56,845 nt of DNA from JBBDRW01 sp040905265 (GTDB lineage: Bacteria > Bacteroidota > Rhodothermia > Balneolales > Balneolaceae), in the NCBI GenBank assembly GCA_040905265.1, contig JBBDRW010000021.1:1-56845 (forward strand), written 5' to 3'. The notes beneath the pieces were generated by a model that had not been told where the DNA came from, did not search any database, and saw nothing but the letters and a program-made list of their open reading frames with translations. Of this stretch, positions 1 to 9,012 are shown in pieces; the first letter of the stretch is position 1; every line of letters starts with the position of its first letter. A program made the position numbers and the translations under genes.

Positions 1-2
1 CT

Positions 3-596
3 GGAAATACCAAACGGATTTCAGAGACCTTCCGGGAAGCTGCCACGATCGCCGAAGGGTACGGGGAGCGTCTGGCTGCCGAGGGAGAGATCTGCTGGGC
101 GGGAATGCACTCCTGGCGTCATATGCTGGAACTCCTGGAACGGGTTGGGAAGCCGGAATCTCTCGGCTTTCAGGCAGATCTGGCACACACGTATCTCTTT
201 CTGCTTGGGTACAACGCACCGGACGATGCACTGATCCCGAAAGAGTATACCGAGGAGGAATTTTGGGAGGGGTACAAAACCATGACGGACGCCCTTGGCC
301 CCTGGACCATCGATTTTCATGTGGCGCAGAGTAACGGAACGGTTTTCGGCAGCGGGACGCACGACAAAACGGGCCGTCACTGCCGTCCGGATGACCCGGA
401 GGGGAAACTGGATGTAGCCGCCTGTTCCAGAATGTGGCTGCTGGACGAAACCGGCGCTCTGAGGAACCATATCCGGCATATCTGCTGGGACGGATGTATG
501 TTTCCGAACAAGGTGCTGGAATCTTCGGATACCTGGACGGATGTACTGGAGCTGATGCTTCAGGTAAAAGAGGTGACACGGAATCAGGACTCCTGA
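3..596 (+). CDS. Sugar phosphate isomerase/epimerase-like TIM-barrel protein, 5'-truncated
   Basis: The reading frame is open from the left edge of the window (frame beginning at base 3), so the N-terminus is missing; about 197 residues are present. An internal ATG at 105 could give a shorter product but the frame before it reads as protein too. The visible part looks like the C-terminal half of a xylose-isomerase-like TIM-barrel enzyme (AP endonuclease 2 superfamily): it ends with a conserved-looking stretch around TGRHCRPDDPEGKLDVAA. These enzymes usually act on sugars or sugar phosphates with a divalent metal. It is followed by two more genes of the same superfamily in the same direction. 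Family assignment is moderate; substrate unknown. Confidence 0.55.
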   Translation, partial: GNTKRISETFREAATIAEGYGERLAAEGEICWAGMHSWRHMLELLERVGKPESLGFQADLAHTYLFLLGYNAPDDALIPKEYTEEEFWEGYKTMTDALGPWTIDFHVAQSNGTVFGSGTHDKTGRHCRPDDPEGKLDVAACSRMWLLDETGALRNHIRHICWDGCMFPNKVLESSDTWTDVLELMLQVKEVTRNQDS

Positions 597-726
597 TGAG
601 GGCAGGTTTGGCCGGGCGCACGGCGAGATACACAGCTTCTCGTCACTGAGCGTTCCTTCGAACAGGCGGGACAAAACCGGATTTCGCACCCATTGAAATG
701 ATCATACCTATAGATATATCGAACAC

Positions 727-1578
727 ATGACAAAAACAGGATTCAATATGCTTGCCTGGAGTCAGGTTGTCTCTGATGACCTGATGCCAATCGTTGAACG
801 GTTGAAGAAAATCGGATACGACGGAATTGAGTGTACGTTGGGAACCGATGATGAAGCGGCCTACCGGCGGCTGGGCGATTTTGTCCAGGGCCTAGAAATG
901 GATGTGAACTGTGTGATGCCGCTTGGGCCGGATGAAAACCCGATCAGCTCCTCCTCGGCTGTCCGAAGCAAGGCTCTTGACCGGATCAAATGGGGAATCG
1001 ACCGCGCCGAGAGCATGAATGCCGGCCTGATCTGCGGCCCGTTTCACTCAGCGTTTGCCACGTTTGCCAACAAGGCGCCGGATGAGCAGGAGCTCGGGTG
1101 GAGCGCCGAGGTGCTGGCCGGTGCGGCTGAGTATGCAGCCCAGGCGGAGATTGTACTGGCAATAGAGGCGCTGAACCGGTTTGAGTGTTATCTCTGCAAC
1201 ACAATGGAGCAGTTGGCCGCTCTGGCCGGCCGGGTCTCCCATCCGAACCTTGGAGTGATGTTTGATACGCATCACGCCAACATCGAGGAGAAGACGTTTT
1301 CAGATGCAATCGATACGGCTGCGCCCCTTCTGCGCCACGTCCATATCAGCGAGAATGACCGGGGTACGCCCGGGGACGGGCATATACCGTGGGACGATGT
1401 CTTTTCCGGCCTTGCCCGACACAGCTATAGCGGATGGCTGACGATTGAATCCTTTACACGCAACGATCCTGAATTTGCGAACGGAATCAATGTCTGGCGG
1501 GAGTTTTCAAAACCCTGGGATATAGCGGAAGACGGGTTTGCCTTTATTCAGACCATGCGTGAGAAGCACGGGCTTTAA
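727..1578 (+). CDS. D-tagatose/D-psicose 3-epimerase-like sugar epimerase
   Basis: 283 residues, the usual length for ketose 3-epimerases, which move the C3 hydroxyl of free ketohexoses using a Mn/Co ion. Four metal ligands of the family can be placed: Glu147 (AIEALNRFE), Asp180 (MFDTHHANIEE), His206 (HVHISENDRG) and Glu241 (LTIESF). Their spacing equals that of the Pseudomonas D-tagatose 3-epimerase ligands as I recall them, shifted by five residues, so the site appears complete. The ATG at 727 follows a short AT-rich leader. No signal peptide, so cytoplasmic. The next gene, 159 bp downstream, belongs to the same fold. The fold is secure; the exact ketose is an inference. Confidence 0.8.
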   Translation: MTKTGFNMLAWSQVVSDDLMPIVERLKKIGYDGIECTLGTDDEAAYRRLGDFVQGLEMDVNCVMPLGPDENPISSSSAVRSKALDRIKWGIDRAESMNAGLICGPFHSAFATFANKAPDEQELGWSAEVLAGAAEYAAQAEIVLAIEALNRFECYLCNTMEQLAALAGRVSHPNLGVMFDTHHANIEEKTFSDAIDTAAPLLRHVHISENDRGTPGDGHIPWDDVFSGLARHSYSGWLTIESFTRNDPEFANGINVWREFSKPWDIAEDGFAFIQTMREKHGL

Positions 1579-1737
1579 GCGAATAGACTCTCTGTAAGAG
1601 ATGGTTGTGGAGTATCCCTGGTTTGAAGGATCTTCTCGAACATTGAATTGAAAGATATGGAACCGGTTACTGAACCGGCGGTCTGAAGGGGCCTGCAAGG
1701 AACAGTAACTGTTTAAAAAAATATGAGGTACCGATCG

Positions 1738-2562
1738 ATGAACCATGATTTACCCTTTACATTCGGAGCCGAAGTCTACACCTGGTTTATGGACGGGGAT
1801 GGAGAAGCCCATGCCGGCCGCCTGGGCCACATGATTGAGATCTCCTCTCAGGCCGGGTTTGCCGGAATAGAACCAATGCACTTCTGGATGGGGGATCTGA
1901 GTGATCCGGGACGTCTGGAGGCCAAACTGAAGGAAGAAGAGATCGAGCTGGCGGCCATTGCCCTGATCCTGGAGTGGAACGGCCCGCAGGAGACGGAAAA
2001 GGAGCGAAAGGAGGCTGATGAGGTGATACAGCTACTGACGCGGTTTCCGGGAGCGATGCTCTGCACGGTACAGATGCCGACTGGCCGGCATGACCTGGAA
2101 GCTCGCCGAAATCATTTGATCGCGAATGTCAACAGGGTTTCCAGGCGGGCTGCCGATGCGGGAATCCCCTGCAGTTTTCATCCCAACTCTCCGGAGAGTT
2201 CGATTAACCGGACGGAAGAGGATTACCGCGTGATACTGGAAGGGCTTGACCCGGAGGTAACGGGATGGACACCCGACGTGGGCCACATCATCAACGGCGG
2301 GATGGACCCGCTTGGAAAGATGAAAGAGTACAGATCCCTGATCAACCATATGCATTTCAAGGATTGGGATGGGGAGCCCGAGTTCGCCCTGATGGGTGAA
2401 GGCAAGATTGACTTTACTGCCATTACCCGGTGGCTGATCGGGGAAGGATATGACGGCTGGATTATCTGTGAAGATGAAGCTCCGGAAGCTGTAAAGAGTC
2501 CGGACCGGGTAACCCTGCACGACGGAAGATGGATCCGGGAGGAGCTGATACCCTCTCTGTAA
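1738..2562 (+). CDS. Sugar phosphate isomerase/epimerase (xylose isomerase-like TIM barrel)
   Basis: I place the start at the ATG at 1738 because GAGGT (1725-1729) lies eight bases before it; an upstream in-frame ATG at 1723 has no such site. The 274-residue product has the TIM-barrel pattern with likely metal ligands in FHPNSPESS, TPDVGHIINGG, HMHFKDWDG and ICEDEAPEA. This resembles inosose dehydratase/hydroxypyruvate isomerase-like members more than the ketose 3-epimerase upstream. It is cytoplasmic by sequence. It lies in a same-direction run of sugar genes, 90 bp before an alpha/beta hydrolase. The substrate cannot be read from sequence. Confidence 0.75.
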   Translation: MNHDLPFTFGAEVYTWFMDGDGEAHAGRLGHMIEISSQAGFAGIEPMHFWMGDLSDPGRLEAKLKEEEIELAAIALILEWNGPQETEKERKEADEVIQLLTRFPGAMLCTVQMPTGRHDLEARRNHLIANVNRVSRRAADAGIPCSFHPNSPESSINRTEEDYRVILEGLDPEVTGWTPDVGHIINGGMDPLGKMKEYRSLINHMHFKDWDGEPEFALMGEGKIDFTAITRWLIGEGYDGWIICEDEAPEAVKSPDRVTLHDGRWIREELIPSL

Positions 2563-2652
2563 CCGGCAGTTTGAAGTCGTTGGCTTCATCTCTTGCTTTC
2601 GGATGCTCGGAGTGCAATCTAAAGCATAACCCAAACATAACACCACGAAACA

Positions 2653-3462
2653 ATGCCCTACGCAGACTCCAATGGCATCAAACTCTATTACGAGGAGCGC
2701 GGTTCGGGAGATCCGCTGCTCCTGATCATGGGGATTACGGCTCCCGGTTCAGTATGGGAAGAGCATGTCTCTTTCTGGGAAAAAGAGTTTCACTGTATCC
2801 TCTTTGACAACCGGGGGGTCGGCCAATCCGATAAACCGGAAGGGCCCTATACCAGTGAGCAGATGGCGGACGATGCCTCTGGCCTGCTCCGTTCTCTGCA
2901 GATTCCGGAAGCAAACGTAGCCGGCGTTTCCATGGGGAGTATCATTGCTCAGCAGCTTGCGATACGGCATTCAGATCAGGTACGATCTCTGGTACTCATG
3001 TGCCCCTGGGCCCGGTGCGATCACCGGACGGAGGCGGTATTCCGGCATCTGATGCATATTAAAGCACACCTGCGGCCCGAGCAGTTTCAGCATTTTATTC
3101 AGTATCTTATTTTTGACCGTTCAAGCTGGGATAATGAGGAGCAGCGGGTGGAGTTTGAGGAGGGGCAACAAGCGGCTTCAACCAATCCCAATCCACAACC
3201 TCTGCATGGCCTTGAGGGGCAGGCGGAAGCGTGCATCCGTCACGATGTATTGAATCAGCTCCCGTCCATTTCCCAGCCTGCGCTGGTGATCGGTGGTGAG
3301 GAGGACCGGTTTGTGCCCGCCTGGATGGTTCGGGAGGTGGCAGAACAGATTCCGAACAGCAGCCTTCATCTTTATGAAGACGCGGGCCATGCATTCCACT
3401 GGGAGCAGCTGGATGACTTTAATTCCAGGGTTCTGGACTGGCTTAAAGGGCTGGATTCGTAA
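2653..3462 (+). CDS. Alpha/beta-fold hydrolase
   Basis: 269 residues with the full alpha/beta-hydrolase pattern: the oxyanion-strand motif LLLIMG near residue 23, DNRGVGQSD at about 52-60, the nucleophile elbow GVSMGS with Ser93, the acid in GGEEDRFVP and the histidine in EDAGHAFHWEQ near the C-terminus. All three catalytic residues are therefore visible. There is no signal peptide. The family covers esterases, lactonases and C-C hydrolases; in a sugar-catabolic neighbourhood a lactonase or esterase role is possible but not shown. Confidence 0.85.
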   Translation: MPYADSNGIKLYYEERGSGDPLLLIMGITAPGSVWEEHVSFWEKEFHCILFDNRGVGQSDKPEGPYTSEQMADDASGLLRSLQIPEANVAGVSMGSIIAQQLAIRHSDQVRSLVLMCPWARCDHRTEAVFRHLMHIKAHLRPEQFQHFIQYLIFDRSSWDNEEQRVEFEEGQQAASTNPNPQPLHGLEGQAEACIRHDVLNQLPSISQPALVIGGEEDRFVPAWMVREVAEQIPNSSLHLYEDAGHAFHWEQLDDFNSRVLDWLKGLDS

Positions 3463-3594
3463 TCGGAGAGATTTCTTCCTTTTTTTGATACGGTCTCTTT
3501 TTCAATGTTCCCATTCAAAAACGGGCATCGCTGGTAAATTTTTGTTAACCTTACCGGAGCCTTTGAAAGGTCATAGAATACATTAACCAGACAC

Positions 3595-6500
3595 ATGATG
3601 AAGATGAAAATTTCGCTCCACTTCCTGGGTATTACATTTCTGAAACTCCTTGCGGTTTCACTCCTTGCCATCACCACTCTGCAGTGTACCTCTTCCGAAC
3701 CTCCACTGGAGATAGAGGAACATGACAGGATCGTTCTGCTCGGAAATAACCTGGGCTCACGAATGATGAACTTCGGCCACTTTGAGACAGAGATGCATCT
3801 TCGGTATCCTGGCTACGAGTTGTTCATCCGGAATATGAGTGATCCGGGAAATACACCCGGATTTCGGCCCCACTCCTCCCGCAATACCCCCTGGGCGTTT
3901 CCGGGTGCGGAGGAGTTTCAGACGGAACTCGCCACCCCTTCCGGAAGTGAAGGACACTATCCCTATCCCGATGAGTGGCTTGAGATGCTACGCCCGGATG
4001 TGATTGTCGCATTTTTCGGCTATAATGAATCGTTTCAGGGAGAAGCGGGTGTGGAGAATTACAAGGCGGAACTTGACGCGTTTATCCAACATACACTGAG
4101 CCAGAACTACAATGGCGAGACCCCGGCCCAGCTCGCCATCATCTCACCGATCGCTTTTGAAGATCTCTCTGACCGGTATGACTTGCCGAACGGCCAACAG
4201 GAGAACGAACATCTTGAGCTCTATTCGGAGGCGATGAGGGAGGTAGCCGCCCGGCATGAGATCCTTTTTGTGGATGTTTTTTCCCCCACCCTGGAGTGGT
4301 TCGAATCGGAAGATCAAGAGCTCACGATCGACGGTTCGCAGCTGAATGACGAAGGGTACGCCCGGTTTGCGAAACTGCTTGCGGACGGGGTGTTCGGGCA
4401 GAAAGCGGCAGAGGCAGAAGAGCACCGGGAGCTGGTTCATGAAGCGGTTCTTGACAAGAACTGGATGTGGCACAATGACTACAAGATCCCAAACGGGGTA
4501 CACGCCTACGGACGCCGGTTCGACCCGTTCGGCCCGGACAACTACCCGTTTGAGATAGAGAAGATCCGCGAGATGACCGAGATCCGCGACCGGGCGATCT
4601 GGATGGCTGTGGAGGGAGAGGTAATGGATGTGGCGGCTGCCGATGCGGAGACCCGCGACCTGCCGCCTGTCGAGACCAATTTCGATCCGAACCGGCATGG
4701 CGACCCGGACTATAAATATGGCGAAGAGGCACTGGAAGGACTCCACGTTCCACCGGGGTACGAGATCAATCTGTTTGCCTCGGAAGAGGATTTTGAAGTC
4801 CTGGCAAATCCCGCTCAGTTATCTTTTGACACCCAGGGCCGCCTCTGGGTCGCAACGCTTCCGAGTTATCCTCACTACAAACCGGGAGATACCCGGCCGG
4901 ATGACAAGTTGATTATCCTGGAAGATACCGACGGAGACGGCCGGGCAGATTCGCATACGGTCTTTGCAGACGGCCTGCACCTTCCCATAGGGTTTGAATT
5001 TGCGCCCGAGGGGGTCTATGTCTCACAGGGGACGAATCTGGTCTTGCTCAGAGATACCGACGGGGATGATCGGGCGGACAGCAAAGAGATCATTCTGAGC
5101 GGGTTTGACGATCACGATACGCACCATGCCCACAGCGCCTATAGACTCGACCCCTCCGGCGCGATCTATATGGGAGAGGGGGTGTTCCTCCACACAAATG
5201 TAGAGACCTCGTACGGCCCAGTTCGGGCTACGAACGGCGGGTTTTACCGTTACAGCCCGCAGCGCCGCCATCTGGAGCGGACCGCGCAACTCTCGATCCC
5301 GAATCCCTGGGGAATCGCGTTTGACGACTGGGGGCAGAATATTTATGCTGAAACCTCCAGTCAAGTCGTCAGCTGGATGATGCCGGGCTCGGTGAAGCCG
5401 AGATATGGAATTGCGACACCCAAATCCCGTAACCTGATAGAGTCTGCACACCAGGTACGCCCGACGTCGGGCCTGGAGTTTGTCTCCAGCCGCCACTTTC
5501 CGGAAGAGGTTCAGGGTGATTTTCTGATTAACAATACCATCGGTTTCCTCGGGATGAAACAGCATATTCTGGAAGAGGACGGAACCGGGTATACGAGCCG
5601 TCACCGGCAGGATCTGGTTCAGGGGGACGACCGGAATTTCCGGCCGGTGGATATGGAGTTTGCACCGGACGGCTCCCTCTATCTGGTGGACTGGCACAAT
5701 GTCCTGATCGGGCATATGCAGCACAATGCGCGGGACCCGCTCCGGGATCATGTACACGGACGGATCTACCGGATCACCTACCCGTCCCGGCCGCTGGTCG
5801 AACCGGCTGAGGTGGCAGGTGCCAGCCTGGAGGTTCTTTTTGAGAACCTGACGCTTCACGAGTTCAGAACCAGGGAGCGTACCCGTCTTGAGCTGAGAGG
5901 CCGGGATGCGGATGAGGTACTCTCCTATCTCTCCGAATGGGCAGACGGGCTCGACCCGGAGAGCGAGAAGTACGAGCACCATCTGCTGGAGGGGCTTTGG
6001 GTCAGCTGGGGCCTGAACCAGGTTGACCAGGATCTGCTCCGCCAGCTTCTGGCGGCTGAGGACCACAAAGTTCGTGCTGCGGCCGTTCGGGTGCTTCGAT
6101 ATACCGGACATCAGGTTGAGGAACAGGCGGAGCTGTTGGTTCAGGCAGCCGGAGATGAACACGGCCGGGTACGGCTCGAAGCGATTGTAGCTGCATCCTG
6201 GCTGGGGCAGCAGCAGGGAATGGCTGTATTGAATGAGGCTGCCGGCCATCCGCTGGACGGCTGGATGAGGCCCGCGTTTGAATCTGCCATGGCCCGTCTT
6301 GTCGGTGCAATCCCTTCAGAACCGGAAGAGGAAGAGGTGGAGACGGATTTGACCGGCAGTGATCGGGATCTTTACATCAGGGGGCGGGAGATTTATGGCA
6401 GAGACGGCTATTGCGGAACCTGCCATCAACCCGACGGTATGGGCCTGCCAGCCGCCGGATTTCCTCCGCTTGCAGAGACGAATTGGGTGAATGGAAGCGA

Positions 6501-6780
6501 AGATCGTCTGATCAAACTGACGCTGAACGGACTGGCCGGGCCGATCGAAGTACTGGGCGAAAATTATCCCGGGAATGTTCCCATGACGCCGTTTCGGGGG
6601 ATGCTGGACGATGAAGATCTGGCAGCGGTGCTGACCTATGTCCGAAACAGTTTCGGTAACAGTGCTTCGGTGATCACTCCCGAAAAGGTTGCAGAGATTC
6701 GGGAAGCTACATCCGGCAATACCGGTTTCTACCTGCCTGAAGAGCTTCTGGAGGAGCATCCGATGGAGGATCAGGAGTAG
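3595..6780 (+). CDS. Secreted fusion lipoprotein: SGNH-like domain + propeller dehydrogenase + HEAT + cytochrome c
   Basis: A 1061-residue multidomain protein of the PVC-type membrane-bound dehydrogenase kind. A signal peptide ends at a plausible lipid cysteine (Cys31, TTLQC), so it should sit in the periplasm on a membrane. Residues about 40-260 resemble an SGNH/GDSL hydrolase, but the nucleophile position reads GNN (50-52) and the usual DxxH histidine reads DGSQ (Gln249), so this part is probably not a working esterase. Residues about 380-740 form a beta-propeller with two Ca-loop-like DTDGDGRAD and DTDGDDRAD segments. About 750-900 has HEAT-like helices. A cytochrome c domain follows with Cys940-Gly-Thr-Cys943-His944 and a likely Met ligand. 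The propeller probably oxidises a sugar or polyol and passes electrons to the heme. Close relative of the split pair at 22097-26795. Confidence 0.85.
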   Translation: MMKMKISLHFLGITFLKLLAVSLLAITTLQCTSSEPPLEIEEHDRIVLLGNNLGSRMMNFGHFETEMHLRYPGYELFIRNMSDPGNTPGFRPHSSRNTPWAFPGAEEFQTELATPSGSEGHYPYPDEWLEMLRPDVIVAFFGYNESFQGEAGVENYKAELDAFIQHTLSQNYNGETPAQLAIISPIAFEDLSDRYDLPNGQQENEHLELYSEAMREVAARHEILFVDVFSPTLEWFESEDQELTIDGSQLNDEGYARFAKLLADGVFGQKAAEAEEHRELVHEAVLDKNWMWHNDYKIPNGVHAYGRRFDPFGPDNYPFEIEKIREMTEIRDRAIWMAVEGEVMDVAAADAETRDLPPVETNFDPNRHGDPDYKYGEEALEGLHVPPGYEINLFASEEDFEVLANPAQLSFDTQGRLWVATLPSYPHYKPGDTRPDDKLIILEDTDGDGRADSHTVFADGLHLPIGFEFAPEGVYVSQGTNLVLLRDTDGDDRADSKEIILSGFDDHDTHHAHSAYRLDPSGAIYMGEGVFLHTNVETSYGPVRATNGGFYRYSPQRRHLERTAQLSIPNPWGIAFDDWGQNIYAETSSQVVSWMMPGSVKPRYGIATPKSRNLIESAHQVRPTSGLEFVSSRHFPEEVQGDFLINNTIGFLGMKQHILEEDGTGYTSRHRQDLVQGDDRNFRPVDMEFAPDGSLYLVDWHNVLIGHMQHNARDPLRDHVHGRIYRITYPSRPLVEPAEVAGASLEVLFENLTLHEFRTRERTRLELRGRDADEVLSYLSEWADGLDPESEKYEHHLLEGLWVSWGLNQVDQDLLRQLLAAEDHKVRAAAVRVLRYTGHQVEEQAELLVQAAGDEHGRVRLEAIVAASWLGQQQGMAVLNEAAGHPLDGWMRPAFESAMARLVGAIPSEPEEEEVETDLTGSDRDLYIRGREIYGRDGYCGTCHQPDGMGLPAAGFPPLAETNWVNGSEDRLIKLTLNGLAGPIEVLGENYPGNVPMTPFRGMLDDEDLAAVLTYVRNSFGNSASVITPEKVAEIREATSGNTGFYLPEELLEEHPMEDQE

Positions 6781-6876
6781 AGTGATCTATTTCTGACAAC
6801 TCTGTTTGGCCGGTTTCAGCCGGCTGTGAATAAGTGTTTTCGTATGATGCAGAGGTAGTGAGGATTTTACAGACCT

Positions 6877-8034
6877 ATGAGCCAACAGGAAGGGATACTT
6901 CATACGATTCAGGAAATTGAGGGGCAGCCGGATCTATGGCTGGATACCTGCCGTACAATACAGTCGAATGGGCAGATCTCCGGTTTCCTGAACCGGGTAA
7001 TTCGCGAAGGGCGGCTCAATATTGTATTGACCGGTGCCGGAACGTCCGCCTATATCGGGGAGGTAACGGAACATCTGTTTCATTCGGCCCGGCCGGGAGT
7101 AACAGCCAGGGCGATTCCGACGACAACCCTGGTGACCCATTTCAGGGAGTATGTCGATGTTACCGAGCCGCTGCTGCTGGTCTCGTTTGCCCGTTCCGGC
7201 AACTCACCGGAGAGTGTCGCAGCAGTGGAGACTGCAGAAGCATTCTGCTCGCAGCTCTCCCATATCGCTGTAACCTGCAATGAATCGGGTGAGCTAGCAG
7301 AATTGGTAAATAACCTGCCCAACGGTCTGGCAGTGGTGTTACCGCCTGCCTCGGAAGATCAGGGCCTGGCGATGACAGGCAGTTTTACGTCAATGACACT
7401 GGCAGCCATCCTTCTGTCACGGATGATAGCTGATGCCGGGATGGGTGCGGACGATATGGAGAAGATATCCGGGAGTGCCCGAAGCCTGATCGAAGCAGCA
7501 ACCCCTCTTATGAAATCACTGGCAGACAAGTCGTTTAACCGGATCGTCTTTTTGGGGTCCGGCCCTCGTCTGGGAATTGCCAGAGAGTCTCACCTGAAGG
7601 TGCAGGAGCTTACAGATGGCGAGGTAATTGGAAAATTTGACTCCTTTCTCGGGTTCCGGCACGGGCCGAAGGCGGTTGTCAACCGGGAGACGGTTGTCGT
7701 GTTTCTCTTCTCGGCGGATCCCAATGTGTTCCGGTATGAGAAAGATCTGGCTGATGAGATTCTTCGGGAAGGATCGGCACTGGAGACGGTTGGCCTGTTT
7801 CCCCGGCCTGCTTTGGCAGAGGAAGTAAAACCGGGTGTAACGTTGGTAGCCGGCGGAGGTATAAGTGAGGGTTATGACGGGGCTGATGAGAGCTTTGGTT
7901 TGCTATCTTCCGTAATTCCGGCCCAATTGCTCGGTTTCTACAAGTCCCTTAAACTGGGGCTGAATCCCGATTCACCCTCCAGAAACAACGCCATTTCAAG
8001 GGTTGTAAAAGGAGTCACGATCTATCCGGTTTAA
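6877..8034 (+). CDS. agaS: SIS-domain sugar isomerase, AgaS-like
   Basis: 385 residues with two SIS (phosphosugar isomerase) domains, the length and order of AgaS, the D-galactosamine-6-phosphate deaminase/isomerase. Features seen are the first SIS loop in LTGAGTSAYIG (about 52-62), SFARSGNSPESVAA (about 108-121), and a second domain with FLGSGPRLGIARES and FRHGPKAVVN. It is followed by a PfkB kinase and a class II aldolase, which is the gene order expected for an amino-sugar or tagatose-6-phosphate route: deamination/isomerisation, phosphorylation, aldol cleavage. The kinase starts 24 bp after its stop, so the three probably form one transcript. Family good; substrate inferred. Confidence 0.8.
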   Translation: MSQQEGILHTIQEIEGQPDLWLDTCRTIQSNGQISGFLNRVIREGRLNIVLTGAGTSAYIGEVTEHLFHSARPGVTARAIPTTTLVTHFREYVDVTEPLLLVSFARSGNSPESVAAVETAEAFCSQLSHIAVTCNESGELAELVNNLPNGLAVVLPPASEDQGLAMTGSFTSMTLAAILLSRMIADAGMGADDMEKISGSARSLIEAATPLMKSLADKSFNRIVFLGSGPRLGIARESHLKVQELTDGEVIGKFDSFLGFRHGPKAVVNRETVVVFLFSADPNVFRYEKDLADEILREGSALETVGLFPRPALAEEVKPGVTLVAGGGISEGYDGADESFGLLSSVIPAQLLGFYKSLKLGLNPDSPSRNNAISRVVKGVTIYPV

Positions 8035-8058
8035 CATTTATAAGGATAATATTCTGGC

Positions 8059-9012
8059 ATGACGGAAGGGAAAGAGTTTGACATTATGGTTGTCGGCGAG
8101 CTGAATGTGGATCTCATTCTGGGTAGGCTCAACAAGCCGCCGGTTTTTGGGGAGGAGCAGCGGGCGGACTCGATGACCCTCACTCTCGGCAGCTCCACAG
8201 CGATCTTCTCCTCCAACGCAGCCGCGCTCGGCAGCCGGGTTGCATTTTGCGGAAAGGTCGGGGCTGACTCCTTTGGTGAGCAGGTGATGAGCTCACTGAA
8301 AGAGAACGGGGTGAACCGGGATTATGTGATGGTCGATCCACATCTTCAGACCGGAGCGACGATCATTTTTGAGTATGAAGGGGAGCATATGGGTGTCACG
8401 TACCAGGGGGCGATGGAGCATCTTTCTGTTTCGGACGTTCCCGAGGAACTGTTCCGAAAGTGCCGGCATCTTCATACCTCTGCGATTTTCTTTCAGCCGG
8501 GCCTGAAGAGAGATATCGTCTCCCTGTTTCAGAAAGCGAAGGAGTTTGGCCTTACTACCTCTATGGATACCCAGTGGGACCCGGATGAGAAGTGGGATCT
8601 CGATCTGAACCAGCTTCTTCCGTATCTCGACTTTTTTGTCCCGAACGAGCAGGAACTGATTCACCTTGCGTCAGCGTCATCTCTTGATGAAGCGCTGGAA
8701 TCCCTCTCCGGATTCAATACAACTTTTGTTGTAAAACGTGGAGCGAAGGGAGCCCTCATGCGAACCGGCGGCAAAACCCATACAGAGCCGGCCTGGAATG
8801 TACCGGAGATCGCTGATACTGTGGGGGCAGGAGACAGTTTTAATGCCGGGTTTCTGCATGAGTTTCTCAGGGGGAAACCGTTGACGGAGTGTCTTCGGTT
8901 CGGGAACCTGACAGCGGCTGTATCGACCACAAAAGCGGGCGGTACGACTGGAATTGACAGCTATCGGCAAGTAACAGAAACGGCAAAACAGTGGAGGAAC
9001 GAGACAGAGTGA
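8059..9012 (+). CDS. PfkB-family carbohydrate kinase
   Basis: 317 residues with the ribokinase/PfkB fold: the N-terminal substrate signature around VVGELNVDLILG, a glycine pair region near residue 50, FFVPNEQEL, and the C-terminal ATP-site signature DTVGAGDSFNAGF with the catalytic base Asp259. It phosphorylates a sugar or sugar phosphate; between an AgaS-like isomerase and a class II aldolase the best guess is a hexose-phosphate kinase making a 1,6-bisphosphate. Its stop codon overlaps the likely GTG start of the aldolase (GTGA at 9009-9012), a sign of translational coupling. Confidence 0.85.
   Translation: MTEGKEFDIMVVGELNVDLILGRLNKPPVFGEEQRADSMTLTLGSSTAIFSSNAAALGSRVAFCGKVGADSFGEQVMSSLKENGVNRDYVMVDPHLQTGATIIFEYEGEHMGVTYQGAMEHLSVSDVPEELFRKCRHLHTSAIFFQPGLKRDIVSLFQKAKEFGLTTSMDTQWDPDEKWDLDLNQLLPYLDFFVPNEQELIHLASASSLDEALESLSGFNTTFVVKRGAKGALMRTGGKTHTEPAWNVPEIADTVGAGDSFNAGFLHEFLRGKPLTECLRFGNLTAAVSTTKAGGTTGIDSYRQVTETAKQWRNETE

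Noticed and set aside
3543..3549. TGTTAAC before the large dehydrogenase gene as a possible Pho box
   Set aside because: No second unit at 11 bp on either side.
5023..6249. Long open frame (408 codons) on the minus strand
   Set aside because: It lies fully inside the plus-strand dehydrogenase gene, whose domains are clear; the minus-strand translation has no recognisable family and is a shadow.
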